In this document: positions 1-13,180 of the stretch, piece by piece
Layout of the letters: each line of letters starts with the position of its first letter
How positions within the stretch are numbered: the stretch's first letter is position 1
From: Tanypteryx hageni
Taxonomy: Eukaryota > Arthropoda > Insecta > Odonata > Petaluridae
Length of the DNA stretch: 64,000 nt
Reading direction: 5' to 3'
Assembly: GCA_028673005.1 (NCBI GenBank)
Contig: CM054112.1
Coordinates: 28,002,124-28,066,123 of the forward strand
Position numbers and translations under genes: made by a program
Notes under the pieces: generated by a model
Told to the model about the DNA's origin: nothing
The model's database searches: none
Seen by the model: only the letters and a program-made list of their open reading frames with translations

Positions 1-3000
1 TCGTATTTGGTGGACATAGGAGCAGCCAAAGGCCGTTCCGGGGAATAGTTTCCTCGCACATAAGACAAACAGGAAACTATAAAAATTGATAAAAATCGAT
101 AGAAGCTAGTGTAACAGAGGAAGAAGAGGTCGCGAGAGGAAGCAGTGGAATTTTCCCATTTCAAATTCCTTGCTAAGCGCGCGTAACTTGAAATTAAGAA
201 AGTGGAATTAATCCGTAATCAAGATTCTAGTCTCCGGATGTAAAACAGCAGGACTGCCGCGAATGATTTACGCTCACCTTTGGATCATGAATTTTTACAG
301 GTACAATTCACCTGGCTGCTAATACTTTCCCATAATAAAGCGTTCTGCATAATCAGCATTCAATATTCGGTCGGTGAATATTTGTAATATTAAGCCTAAA
401 ATTTGAAATTTTCCTTGATTCATACAAAAGAAACTGATAAAAAAATTTAAAATTTAATGAATATTTTAGGTGCAAATTATTTGTTCGCTGACTCATTTTC
501 CCTCGCAGGTAAAAATTACATTGAATTTAGATCAAATGATAGGATAAACCCATACAATTTGAACGGATCGAGTTAATCTTGATACGAATTATTTATGCCT
601 GCCGTTTCATCATGCCTCCATAATCTTCTCCTGGTAATTTATCATCATCATCGTTCCAATGTTGCTTCGCAGTAAACGCATCTAAGACTTCATTCATCGC
701 CCGAAGTCTATAAATTGTACAAACGACCTGATAATGCATCCTTTATGCTTGAGAACACTTCATATCATGTTCTGATTTAGAAAATTTCTCCGTACGAAAA
801 AATGCTGTTAACTTTGTGATGAAATTACACGTGGGAATTATTCAACGGGTCATAAATGGGAGATTCCTGCTCAGGGTATCAACTCACGTAATCTTCTTGC
901 ACGTTACGAGATTATTAACTTTCGTCTTCTTTTCCTAAGTCTTTGCATGCATGCATACATGCCGCCACGAAGAATTCTAAAATGTACATTCACTTTGCAT
1001 ATTCTAAGATATTTTTTAAAAATTCAAATCTAAGTTAAAATTATAATTAAATTCATGTACAGAATGCATCGGTCTTATTTTGGAGTAGCATAGTAAAATA
1101 TAAAATCTACGACATTATCACACAAAACCTGATAGGATTCCCACAGAGCGCATTTAAGTTTTAATGAATGACGTAAATATCTATTATTCAATTTATATTC
1201 TCCGTTGAATCGTTGATTGTGCAATTTTTGAAAAAATCCAAAATATAATCCAGAGTTGCTTTAGAGTAGTTTTCACGCGGCAAAATACGGAAGTTCAATC
1301 AAGTGATGCTACAGCAATATTGGTCCCGGAGCAAGAATTAGTGAGAACTAATTCAAGAATTTAAAGAAAAATAATATTTGCTTATCAAAATAAAACACAT
1401 AGTTTTATTAATTATTATCGTAGCCCCATCATAATGACGGGGGTTACCTAGAAAATGGCGAAAGCGTAGAAGCCGCTAATATAGATAGAAGTGTACAGGA
1501 AAATGAGATTAGAAGAAAGAAAGTGTTTTGCCCCTCACCCACTTTTCTCATCATTTATTTCACAAAATTTGATTTTGGGTAATATTTAAATAACAGTGCT
1601 TTACTTAAGCGTAAAAATATTGTAGAAACTACAGTAAATAAAACGCGTGCGAACAAAAAAGGAGACAAAAACGAACTGAGAATACATAGGCTCTTCTCAC
1701 TCCTTCCAACTATTCACTGCGTGCGTAACAGCGGCATTACTTTTGTATAACGTAGGCATTACGTAATTGTTCTGCTATCGAGAGGAGATCGTGGTGCATA
1801 ATGGGCTTTAGCGAACGAGCAGTGTGTGGTGTGGTAGGTATGCGCGAATAAATGAAATCTACCTTCCGTGATAATAAAAATGTGCTAAAGTAATTTCTGC
1901 GCTAATAAGTGAAACCGCAAACTTACTAGAAAATCGAGGGGCTACTGAATTTTGATATCGCAACGTAATATTAAATATTGTACCGTATATGTATATATAT
2001 TAAATAGAACAAACTAAGCATAAAAGATGTATACAATCTTCACCTGATAGTTATAAGCGGAGAGTAAAAGTATGGTGACGAAGGCATAGCTTATGAATCT
2101 GCTAAAATTCGTAACTTTTGTTTAATGACGGGAGAAAATAATCCTATATGAGTGAACCAGAAAAATGGACGTCTAGTTTCCTTTCAGTCTCGGGCTACTT
2201 CATTTACCAAGTTTTTGTGTAACAAAAGTGCAGATGTGCTGTGATGAGTACGTGCTAGTCCGCACAACTAGGCGAAGATATATCGGCAGCTTTTGTTTAT
2301 CATATGTAACCAAGAGCAATCATTGGTTAACGGTCTCTCAAAAAATAGACGCAAATTTTAACGAAGAGGATGATAAGGGACAGGCGTTCGGAACTCATCC
2401 AAAGAATAACTTATAGTCTCTGAAAGTAATTTCTGCTTGTGTTTTCCTCGAGAATGTTAGGAAGATCTCTCCACCACTTTAAATAGCGTCGGATCCAAAG
2501 ATGAAACGTGGAAATTTTGCGCAATTTCTGGAAAAGAATCTGTTAAAATAAACATGAATGAGACTTAATTGATTACCTTCATAAGTTTAGCAATAAAAAT
2601 TTAAGACATCTGATTGATCATATTGAGGGTAGCTAAATTATTTTCTCCTATAGTTCAGCTAATATTTAGATAACATCTTTTACTTTGGTAAAACACATGA
2701 ACAATGTGTTTTTGAAAATAAATAATCGATCCGAAATTGTTAGAACGCATAAAAATACCGTCCTGGAGGCATCGATAATCTTACTTATAATGTCTAAATA
2801 TGGCAACTACTATACAAAATAGGTTGGAAATTTATATTCTATACGAGATAGGAATTTTATATTGGCAGCTTTATCATAAAAAAGTGTTATTAAGTCGAAT
2901 ATGGGACCACTTATCTTATCGACAGAGGGTATGGAAGAATTTTATGGTTTTAATAGCTCATAATTAATTTTAACGAAGGACAGTAAGCTGTTACGGTTAC

Positions 3001-3619
3001 ACTTGAACTGTTCCTTTAGCCTAACATTTTTCAGATAAATTTTTTATATCACTCTGAACGGCTTGGTTTTAGAACCACTGCGCTTTGATGGGAATTCTTT
3101 TAGGCATGTGCTTAAAAGACTCTCGGCAATCTTTTGTCATTATTTTTGCTCGCTAGATTGATAGCTAAAATTAGGAATATAAGTGATTTTCGGCAAAAAT
3201 AAAATAAAAATAAAATATCATATATGGAAATTTATAAATAAATAATTATTATTCTTAGCTTTTGCATTTGTGCGAAGTCCATATTCCTTATATCGGAGGG
3301 AAATCAAACGCAAATTTACGAAATTTAACTGAAATCCATGGAAAAATGTCCGCCATTTTTTCGAATGTCGAATTACATATATTGTGATGAAATGTTCAAA
3401 TTATTAAAAACGATACAGATTCTCGTGTCGCTTTCTTATGTCGAAAATTTTTAATTTTATTGCGGTATTTATTTAGAGGATATCATCAAATTATCTTTTG
3501 CTGTTCTAAATTGAATGTCTTAGTTTCAATGAAGGACAAGAAAATTTTCCATTTTTGAGGAACCTTCGATAAATGTGATGAGTAAACTATCTATCTCCCT
3601 CTGTTGTAATTGCGTTTAA
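1..3619. other. AT-rich non-coding DNA, probable intron
   Basis: No coding region, RNA gene or bounded repeat could be supported here. Open frames are short (at most about 60 codons) and show no domain or splice context. If the carrier exon at 9814-9847 is real and transcribed leftward, this stretch lies in its first intron. Confidence 0.4.
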
Positions 3620-3945
3620 CCCTTAACTCCCAAGCCTAGAGCCGTGTACCCTGCTAGAAATGCCAGGCTGATTTTTTCGACAAATGCAATCTATTGGTAA
3701 TCAATCAGAATTTAACATATTTTTTAAGCTATGCTTTAGAATGCGATTGAATCGATTCTCAATGCATTCAACCCCTATGATCGAATGCATTGAGAATCGC
3801 TCAGAATAAATGAATAAGCCAACTGTAATAAAAAAGAGGTTAGGTGCAAACGAAAAAAGCCTAAATCGGACCGGCTAAATCGGCTCATAGCAGTCTTAGC
3901 ACGGAATGCTGCATCGGCCCAATCGGCTCACTGGCAGGAAAAGGG
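3620..3945. mobile_element. piggyBac-like MITE, 326 bp
   Basis: The element begins CCCTTAACTCCC directly after TTAA (3616-3619) and ends GGCAGGAAAAGGG directly before TTAC (3946-3949). CCCT/AGGG ends next to a TTAA-type target duplication are the signature of piggyBac transposons. The right-hand target copy has one change (TTAC). There is no coding capacity, so it would be a non-autonomous derivative moved in trans. The inverted terminal match is short, so the family assignment is an inference. Confidence 0.5.
3754..3798. repeat. perfect 16-bp inverted repeat inside the MITE
   Basis: GATTCTCAATGCATTC (3754-3769) is followed after 13 bases by its exact reverse complement (3783-3798). The hairpin lies near the middle of the piggyBac-like MITE. 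Internal hairpins are common in MITEs, but an exact 16-bp match in an otherwise diverged element is notable. Confidence 0.8.
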
Positions 3946-6900
3946 TTACTGTTTTGTTGGTCTCTTGGAAATTTCCCGAAAATTGATTAACATTAAAAGT
4001 CCTATTTAGAAAGGATTCAAAGAGAATGAGGATTGAGAACAAAGCTGAGCTTATTTTAGTTTAAAAAGTTGCTCATGAGTCTGAGTAAACATAATAAAGA
4101 GCCATTTTAAAGAATCCTGCGGATTATAAAAAGAGAAGAACCAATCTTTTTATGGCTATTAAAGCTACATAGTTTATCAAAAATAGCGAAATAAAAATTA
4201 TCAAATTATTTTTCTCGTAAAAAGGAAAAAAAGATTAATAACCGAGGCTAATTAAGAACGGATAAACGTCTTGAATACCTGCGATGCAAAATTCAATATT
4301 AGTAATTTCTGAAATATTACTTAAGTTTACTATTAAAAACTCTTCATACGCATTATATTTCACAATACAACGCATCCTAGCAAAATAATGTCCTAAAAAA
4401 TTTGTATTTCACCTATGAAAATTTACGGAGCCTTCAGATATGATCTCCGAAAATGAATTGTGCCGTCAATTTAAAATTATTTGGTGTTTGTTATCTTCAG
4501 CCAGATTTCCATGAGTATTTCGCAGTTAAGGAGAGCTATTGACCAGTTTCCTATAGAATGTAATGAGATGAAACATCTCTATGGGTTTTTTATGTACATG
4601 TTTGAATTATTACTATCTCTAATTTTGTATAGGAAAAGTTTTGAAAAATAAACTATCACCTGTCGAAATTTAGTTTTCATTCGATATAAATTATTATAAT
4701 TACTCGAAATATTTGTTTTCTTATAGGTTAATAACGATTCATTGATCCATACGATGGAAGATATAAGGAGGGGCAGATATCTTAAGTATTTCTGTTTATT
4801 ACGATAAGTATGTTTCAAATCACATGGATAATTTCTTACATTTCTTATTTGAGAGTCTTCCAGATAGATATATCATTTAAGAATAATTCTCTCAATAGCT
4901 TACATTGACAACCATATTAACATAAAATGCAAGGAAGAAAGTTTATTAATTGCTTTAATATTTCAATCTAGAATCGTAATATGAAAAGACATTGCTTTAG
5001 CCATTTAGTGTAAAAATTCACGCATAAAACAAGTGTCGCATTTGAGTTAGAATTAGTGGGAAAATAACTCCATAATGAAATCTATATGAATTTTTACAGG
5101 GATGGAGGAGCAAGCGGCAATATTTCATTACAGAATCGGCGATTTCTATGAAGTCACTATGTGTACACCGTAGGACTATTTCAATACCAAATCTGTACGA
5201 ATTCAGAACTTGGAGGTCATATGACATTGATAAGTAAAATACAAAGATTTTTAGCGTACTTTCCAGAATGGAATTAGGCTAATAGTTTTGTCCTTATGTC
5301 TGTCCGTCCCCCTATTAACTTTTGCACAAATCCACCGATTTTCATGACACTTGGTGGAAATCTCCTGCTACTGGAGTTGAGCTCCCGATGATAGTTTATG
5401 TGACGAATATTGAAAGTCTCAGGTTTGATTCCAAGAACTATCCTTCTCATTTGATTTACATGGAAAAATCTGAAAACCATCGTGCAGGGTAAATTTCTTT
5501 TGTACATTAAAATACCTTAGAATTGTAATACTGGAGCGGGATTTGTACTATTCTCTGAAGAACGGAATAGAAATTCTAATTTCTATCATATAATTTTGCT
5601 TATCAAGCGTATTTCTTCGAATTTTACGTAAATACTGGCGTTTATGCAGTTTTTATCACTCATTACGAGTGTTGTCATACTATTGTTGGACTCGGATTCG
5701 GTACATTTCAATATATACGCGCGTAATTTTTGCCGCACAAATACGCGTGATCAATTTAATATTGCGTTCGAGTGTGTTTGAAATATTTTATAACGCTGAA
5801 TTATGAAATTTTGGAAGAAAAATATCAACATATCCGCGTTGATTTTAAAGCTATTAAAGCCAATGTATGTAAGTATTAAATAAATGATCAAATGGAAAGT
5901 AGACATGATAAGATCCGTTTGGATCATCTTGTTTTGTAATATCAATGTAAAAATGCAGAGTTCAAATTAGGTTGAACTTCGATTACATTGTTAAATCAGT
6001 GTCTCAAAACGAAAAAGGTGAACCACGATTAACAATCTTTAAAATATGATTTGGGAATAAATTGTGCCAGTTTATTTCCTGAAATTGTCTCAATTAAAAC
6101 TTTTCGCATCATCTTGGACAGGAAAAAGAATTTGTTCACTTTCATAGGAAAAACAATACGCCAATTACTATGTGCGCCTCATTATTCGAGATAGGCCAAA
6201 GGTTTAAACTGACGCATCTATTCCTCTCGTCCAATAAGGAATTTGAGGCGCTGGATTTGCTTGGTCATAAATTATTCCCACCACATGTTTTATCAACGTC
6301 ACAGCGTTTGAAGTAAGTATTCCCATTGCGGTGCAACTAGATTGTCGTGGCGTGACCTACGCCCCTCATCGGCCCTCGGGTCAAGCGAAGCTAGGAATCT
6401 CGAGGGGCCTCGTCTCCCTGGCAACCCATACTCCCTCCTTGATGAGCGGCCTATCCGACGCACTAACTGATAAATTTGATAAGGAAAATGTCGCGAAACC
6501 ATGATCGACTTGGAATCGTTTCCCATGCCCCTTCTATCCGGCTATACCCAACTGAAGTCCCCTCAAGACGGCGATAACCCCCTCATGGGGCAGCTTCCCT
6601 GCACTTAACGGTTCCTTTTTTATCGTCTTCAGGTTCAATTATCCCCCAATCGATATATATATAGAAACAAAAAGAGGAAGAAGAGCGTGCAGCTACCGGT
6701 ATGCATCTGCAGTCATTGGCCTCTTAATCCAAAAATGTTTCGCTATCTCTCGGCAGAATAAACGAGCAAACATTCAAAGCCCTCCAAAGAAGATTGCCTG
6801 ATGTTTTTAATAAGTGGATCTTAATAGATGCTAATGAAAGACTGCCTGATTACGAGATGAATTTTAATCCGGGAGCATCTCTTCTGCCGTGGGACTGATA

Positions 6901-8854
6901 AGGTCGATTTCCCCACCAATACACAAAAACTGACGTGCTTAGCGATTGTTTCTTTTTATGTATGCTATTATGAAGATAAAAAATTAGTTCCACTTATAAT
7001 CGCATTAAGCAAATAATTTTACTATTGCCCGAACTACTTTATAATTTAGCCAAATGCAATTCATTAATGGAATAAAATTTATATTAACTATTTCTTATAG
7101 TCACGCAGTAATGCACCTATGATGTTCATGTTAAACTAATTCTTGCGTTAGGAATAAGTCCCAAGTTTAAAATACTAAGCCGTAGTTTATAGTACGTTTG
7201 TTTGATTAGCTCTAGACTCAGTAAGCAAACTGAAAGAGCTAAAACAAAAATATGCCTGAGGACGTGGCTTCAAACAAACTTTGCAATCCACAAACAAGAA
7301 CAAGTTCCAGTAACAACAATACTAGTCCTTTCATAGCCGATGGTCAGTCTGTTAAGAACATCCGCGTGTCGTCCAAATTGCCGTGCAGTTGTGCAAAAGA
7401 TGTATGAACCTGATTTAAAGTCGATTGTGGGACATTATACATATACTTCCTGACAAAATTGTCTTTAAGCCGTAATCTCCAATTCTTACAGCTTCTAATC
7501 TTATTTCTGAGAAAGCAATTACTGATGAATTAGACGTAATACTTTCGCAAATTTCCAACAATTGTTTGTTCATGCTATAATTTCTTTGACCATTGATACC
7601 ATGAATGGTTAAATATGCGAAGAGCTATTTGAAGACGTCTTAGATATAGACGATTTAGGAGAAGGGTAACATAATTAGGAACTTTTCTCTCAATATATTT
7701 ATCAGTTAAAATTCTACTTTTTTCAGTAAGCTGGCTCTCCTGATGACGCGACATTATAAAAATATGCTCTTATTTAATTCCATTTAAAAATATTTTTAAT
7801 GCCATATCGCTGGAAATGTTATTTTCATTTTGTATTTTTGAAATGTCTTAAATAGTGAACGCTAAAATATATGGTTCCATATCGTACAGATATGCAATAT
7901 TTGAAAGCTATTTTCTGAAAAACAACGCACAATGCCTATAAAAACTTTACTCCAAGAAACGTTTATTTTTTTTCTCTACAGTATTTAAAAATTCTCAGAT
8001 GAGTGTTTTACGAATAAAAGCAACATTTTCACATTTCCAGTAAAATGGCAGCCCTTGTTGAACTATTTGATTTGAACATGTCATCATTGTCTAATGCTTT
8101 GATATATTAATCCTAAATATCGAATTTCATTCAAATGTGGTAAAGCGCCTAATATTCGCATACAGACGGGAAGACAGATAGATGGGCCGAATACAACAAT
8201 CGCTTTTTCTTTTAATCAAAGGCACATATAAAAAACTTCTTAATTATGTCCATTTTCATTTTTACGCCTTAATCCATGCAATATAACTAAGTATTGTTGA
8301 TATTTCTATTAAAATTAAAGCCGAAATGACTAAACTTTCACAATTACCACCGTTTAATATCAAGTGACCGTTTTGGCACTGACTGCCATCCCATCAGGCT
8401 GTCGCTGCGAAACCGATCGCTCGATACGAAACGATGGAAACAGTAAAATGTTGCGTTGTTTCGGATTTTATTGAAATGCAATTTCACAAAGTTAACCTTC
8501 AATGGTGAGTTATATTTCCTTTGGTTTATTTTTCTCATACTTTAATAGTATTCACTTAATTTAAGGTGCACCAGTAAATGACAGTATGTAGCGATGACAA
8601 ACTAACCGATCGCTATTGGGGCGAAATTAAAGCACGAAATATTTTTGTGGAAAACAGCAAGGTTTATTCTCTCCCCGCGAGTGAACTGAAACTCTCGTAG
8701 CAAAGATTAAATGATTCGTCAAGAACGCTTCGCATTAGATTTAAACACATGACAATTGACTGCAATATATTGCAAAGAAATCAGCTTCTAAGTTGGTATA
8801 AAATTTAAAATACTAAGCTATGCTGGGTTTAATAATTCTTGAACATTCACTACA
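3946..8854. other. AT-rich non-coding DNA, probable intron
   Basis: Nothing codes here that I can support. Two short stretches, around 5285-5310 and 8160-8195, contain GTCTGTCCGTC / CAGACGGGAAGACAG-type strings that are frequent in dispersed insect repeats, but I could not define repeat ends. A GC-rich patch at 6330-6640 stands out in base composition only. Confidence 0.35.
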
Positions 8855-9118
8855 CAAGTGTTTGTCAAACTAGGAGCTGCGGGCCCCCAGGGGGTCGCAA
8901 AATTATTTTGGATGTAAGGAAAAGTGCCAAAAATAATTTTTCAAGAATAATAAAATTTTATCAGGGAATTTTAGGAAATACGATGCTATAAAAATTGTTA
9001 ATAGTTATATAAAATGAATACAGTTGTATTCATGTTTCTTATGTTTACTATTTTCAATTCAAAGGGAACCGCATAATATTCAAGGGGACCGCGAAAATCG
9101 AAACTTTAAGAAACACTG
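8855..9118. mobile_element. hAT-type MITE, about 264 bp
   Basis: The left end reads CAAGTGTTTGTCAAACT and the right end, reverse-complemented, CAGTGTTTCTTAAAGTT, which are matching hAT-type termini. GC-rich subterminal blocks (GGGCCCCCAGGGGGTCGC left, GGGGACCGCG right) are typical of this MITE style. Flanking octamers are only partly alike (5 or 6 of 8 positions depending on the exact border), so it is an old insertion. No coding capacity. Confidence 0.5.
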
Positions 9119-9813
9119 CGCCTACACCACTGTTTTTCAAAGAACGGGTCGTGAGCTCGCGCTGAGTCGCGAGGCTCGTCAGAAAAAGCTGAGCATTCAA
9201 CGCACAACCAACTGAAATATATTTTTAAAACGAGAGGAAAAGAAATGCTTTTATTAGATATACGCCAATCTTTTAGTATAAATGGCTTTATATTGAGAGT
9301 TGATGAATTCAATTCAGATATAGATAGAATAATATTCTTAATGTTATCTTCCCTTCGGCTGGGGCGTAAGACATTCCAATGGATCGCTATACAAAAGTTT
9401 TGTAAAACACTTCACTAGACAATAACAGTTAAAGCAGATGTCCTCTACTTATGGCCCGTGGACTTGCTGTCCATGGTTTGCGTTAGTTATTGAACATACA
9501 AAGTTAAAAGCTAGAAGCAATTGTGATGAAGGTGGGACGTGCCAGCATTCCAAAAAGTTTAATAGCTGGAAAAAATAATGTACCCTAACTTAAGAAATAT
9601 GATTGATAGAGGTCATTCGTTACCTTTTTATAGGTCGATTAAAAAAAGCAAATGAGTTCAGGTATGGAGAGTTTGTTTAGCAAATAATGAGTTAGGACGA
9701 AACTGCAAACAAACTTTAACCTTTCAGATGCACTTCTCCGTCACAACTTCCATTCCAATAAAAAATAAGAGCGCCAAAAAATAACGTAATGCAGTATTTC
9801 AAGTAACACTCAC

Positions 9814-9847
9814 CTCCCAAACAACCAGCAGCAAAGTCCAAAGCCAT
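9814..9847 (-). CDS. first coding exon of an SLC25A29-type mitochondrial carrier (partial)
   Basis: Reading leftward, the exon encodes MALDFAAGCLG plus one base of a following Gly codon, then meets a strong splice donor (GGGAG/GTGAGTG). The MALDFxAGxxGG start is characteristic of the SLC25A29/A45/A47/A48 group of inner-membrane carriers; in relatives the next exon continues into the GHPFDTVK carrier signature. The frame stays open upstream to an ATG at 9929-9931, but I chose the MALDF start because it matches the family. I could not find the next exon between 1 and 9800, so intron 1 is at least 9.8 kb or the remaining exons lie outside the window. The family call rests on 11 residues and the splice phase; the substrate (basic amino acids or acylcarnitines in relatives) cannot be told from this exon. 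Confidence 0.6.
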
Positions 9848-11340
9848 AGCGATGTCAAGTGTATCTCGGAGGTAAGAATCAAGTCTTCGAATAGCGTCGA
9901 ACAATCGGATTTCTCGCAGAAGCAGGTACAATCAGGAGCTGCTCGGCGTGACTCCATGAATAAACGACGCTCTCAGTGACTTCCGTTGACTGAGGAAATA
10001 GAAGAAACCCTCGTCAAAGAATACATTCGTGAAAAAAAGATATTTTATCCGCGACAGCGTGATACGTCACGCCATTGCCTATCTCACCTCCAGTTGCGTG
10101 AGCCACCGAAGACGTATCCATACTTTCGGAACGTTAATTAAAACTAGCGACCGAAAAAAAGGAAACGTAAACAACAGTTGGGGGTGTGTTGGGTGTAAAG
10201 TGCCTTAGGAAGAAGGACCAAGCAGGTCTCCTTCCCAAGTAGGTGTGTCTTTCGCACGGAGCTTCTCACTGGTTCCCTCTAGTCCTCCAGTCCGCCTTTT
10301 TATGCGACTCGCCGAATCGGTACAAATGCGACACATTCCACAGTTTTGTTTACACCTTCTTCGGGGAGGGAGCGAAAGAAAACACCGCGCCCATCAGGCA
10401 TTGCGTCATTAGGACACCTTCATAAAGGTTTTCTCATGAAATCGAGAGCGCGAAGACCTTCGTAGGGGTTATCAAAGGATTTATTCTTGCTTTGCGAGGA
10501 AATAAAGGAGTATTAGCGGGAGGGCGTGATCGCTTTGATGATGGAAGATCCCACCGACAAATGAAACGGTGACGGAGAAGTCTCGACTTTCTTTGTTCTC
10601 GACAAAGAAACACCTCCATCGGATTAGCGCGACGGGCGTTCGCTAAATTTAAACACAGATTTTTTTAACGGAAGCAGCGATTTGCGCAGAGGCCTGCATA
10701 CTTTTTGGAAGAAAAGCTTAAATCTCCACTCGTTCCGCAGCAGTTGAAATGCGTCTTATGTTTCGCCTATAAAGTGCGAGTGGACTCGTAAAGTCCCTCC
10801 ACCTCATACTGACCCGCTCTCATAAAAATATGTGCCTACATACGTTCCACGCGCTGTAAAATGAGTGCAATGGCACGATCGCCACGTGTTCACATTATTT
10901 TCCCGAAAAGCAACGAGACTACCACAAAAGTCACGTATTGGTCACGTTCTGTGGTCATGAGTTTACGAATGGAGTCATCTCGTGCATCAGCAATCTTGAA
11001 GTAATAGTTGAGCAATATTTGACTCTCTTTGATACGATAATTCTATCTGTAAAAAAGGAAATTTGGAAACGAATGCTAATAGTTGAAACATTATAATCGT
11101 TCGTGATTACAGCTTTTTATTTCGAGTTATCTTTGCAAACAGTTTTTGCCCTCATTTTTTGCCACTTTCAACCTTGACGGCACTGGAAAGAGGAACTAAA
11201 ACTGCGGTAGCACGAGGCAACCAACTATTTTTCCTCCCTCCTCGCGGTAGGAATTTCAACTATGCACGTGAAAACCTCATAGCACGCTGGGAAGTTTCCC
11301 TAGGAGGAAGGATAGGGAATCCGAGGAGGAGGGGGAAGGA
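9848..11340. promoter_or_regulatory. probable 5' UTR and promoter side of the carrier gene
   Basis: This lies upstream of the minus-strand exon at 9814-9847 and is less AT-rich than its surroundings. On the minus strand CCTCAGTCAA (around 9984-9993) resembles an arthropod initiator, but there is no TATA box at a convincing distance. The region from 10600 to 11340 holds no supported gene. Assignment is by position only. Confidence 0.25.
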
Positions 11341-11510
11341 TAATAATAATAATAATCCGTCTTTATTGAGGGCGATATTTAGACAATAATGTACATTCTT
11401 ACATACAACCCTTATATTACAAGCACAAACATCCATGTCCTAGGCGGGATTCGAACCCGCGACCTTAGTATCCGTTGGCAGAAACTCTAACCACCCGTCT
11501 ACCAAGGCCG
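11341..11510 (-). mobile_element. tRNA-derived SINE with (ATT)n tail
   Basis: On the minus strand it begins with a tRNA-like head: an A-box-like GGTAGACGGGTGGTTAGAG and a perfect B box GGTTCGAATCC about 35 bases later, followed by a tRNA-unrelated body of about 90 bases. It ends in an ATT repeat (11341-11355 on the plus strand), as expected for a pol III-transcribed SINE mobilised by a LINE. The head is too diverged in its stems to be a functional tRNA gene. Confidence 0.75.
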
Positions 11511-12948
11511 ACGGGGGAATCCGAGAGGTTGGTGGAGGGAGGGGGTGTGCCCCATCACGCTAAATCTGCCACTACCTGCATTCTGAATATCCCTTCCGCT
11601 GCCAGGGTCTCTGTTGCCATTTTAGTACGATGCACACTAATTCAGTCCGGCGATCAAAAAAACATACTATCTCAGTCCCGGGGTTTTCGGAAGGACATAC
11701 TAACTCAATCCCACCACGAAACAAAAATTTTCTTCCCATTTTTCACAGACTTAGGACTGTCTGTACTAAAAGTAGCTTTCTTGAAATCCGCGTACACTAT
11801 CCTTGGTGAAAATTTTAACTGGAGTTTAAAGCATTCAAAGACTAATTATTGAAAAGCCTCTACATACACTTCAGCATTTTTATTAGGAAGCAATAAATAT
11901 ACCAAAGGTACATTATGCCGTGGACAGTAAAATGATGAAAGAAATATTTTGGACAACTTTTAAATGTGCCATCAACGAAAATCGTATCCATGCAAACTAA
12001 AAGGTCCATGTGTGCACTGGTCGAAAAACCAAATATGTTTCAGACTATGTCATTTATAAACATAAATTTCTCTTGTCGATTACTTTTTACGCCCATTGAA
12101 TCTAGTGCCTGTGCGGGGGACTGAGTTAGTATGGGCCTCTAGCAACCGCGAGGCTGAGCTAGTATGCGACCTTTTTGAATAACAACATCCCGGGACTGAG
12201 ATGGTATACAGCCTTTTAGTAAAACCTAATCTAAGGCACCGAAACGAGGAATTTTGTATGGAATGGGCCAAAAGGGTGCGATGGAGAAATTCGTAGGGCG
12301 GAGCTTGACACAAAGGAGAGTTTCTTACAATATTGGGAATAAAATATACAAAGTCACAAGTAACGTTTCAATGGAAATTTAAAATGAATATATTAACGCT
12401 CACAAGTGCTTTTCCACATAACTATTAATGTCTCAAATAATTAGACAGAAAATAATGTTTCTCGATCTTAGAAATCGATTATTTTAAGGCGTCAATTATT
12501 CCAAATTCACAAAAGGGTATAAGCGATAATTTTACTCACGACATGGCTATTCTCATCCTATCGTGTCACTCTTGGATGACACTCACGTGCGCACGCACTA
12601 TCACTCCCGTGAAACTTGGAGAGGAACGTCTCTGTGGCGGTCAGCAGAAGTCCCGCAGTCGTCTGGAAACACTTCCCCAGCGCCAGGGAAATCGACCAGA
12701 GACCGTTGCGAAGATCGGAACCGTAAGACTGGCCTTCACTAAACTGCCGGACAAACGCGATTGTGAAGCGCTATCCGTCAACGCGTTGACCTGACCTTGG
12801 GACATTGGCTCCCCTTTGGAAAAATCCTTATCTCTTCTTACGACGAATGTCATTGCCTATGAGGAAGGATGCATCGGAAGGAAAGAGAGACCCCTAGTGG
12901 CGTCGGCGGGAAACAAATTCCAACAATACATCGAACTGAGAGTATTCC

Positions 12949-12973
12949 ACGTGACGTATTTGACGCGTCACGT
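12949..12973. repeat. 8-bp inverted repeat with CRE half sites
   Basis: ACGTGACG (12949-12956) is repeated in inverted form as CGTCACGT (12966-12973) after nine bases. The arms contain TGACG half sites of the kind bound by bZIP factors. Role not shown. Confidence 0.35.
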
Positions 12974-13164
12974 TTCGAAAGTGAGGGTTGAAAATGACAG
13001 ACAATACGCGCCACCGTCCAACGACTGTGAAGAGGAGCCAAAAAAGAAAAAATCGGCCAATAACTCGCTCTCACTGTGAGATGGGGTTGGAAAGTATTTC
13101 CCTCTCCCTTTTTAAAAAACCCTTTCCCCCTCTGTCCATTCGCCCTCGGGAGTCTCGAGGAAAA

Positions 13165-13180
13165 TCGGTGACGTCACCGA
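13165..13180. promoter_or_regulatory. perfect 16-bp palindrome centred on a consensus CRE
   Basis: TCGGTGACGTCACCGA is a perfect palindrome containing the consensus cAMP-response element TGACGTCA. It lies 190 bp from the inverted TGACG pair, in the only GC-rich stretch nearby. CREB/ATF binding is an inference from the motif. Confidence 0.4.

Noticed and set aside
11440..11510. Functional tRNA gene
   Set aside because: Good B box, but stems do not pair as a cloverleaf and a SINE body with an ATT tail follows.
11475..11852. 125-codon plus-strand frame
   Set aside because: It starts inside the SINE head read on the wrong strand and has no domain.
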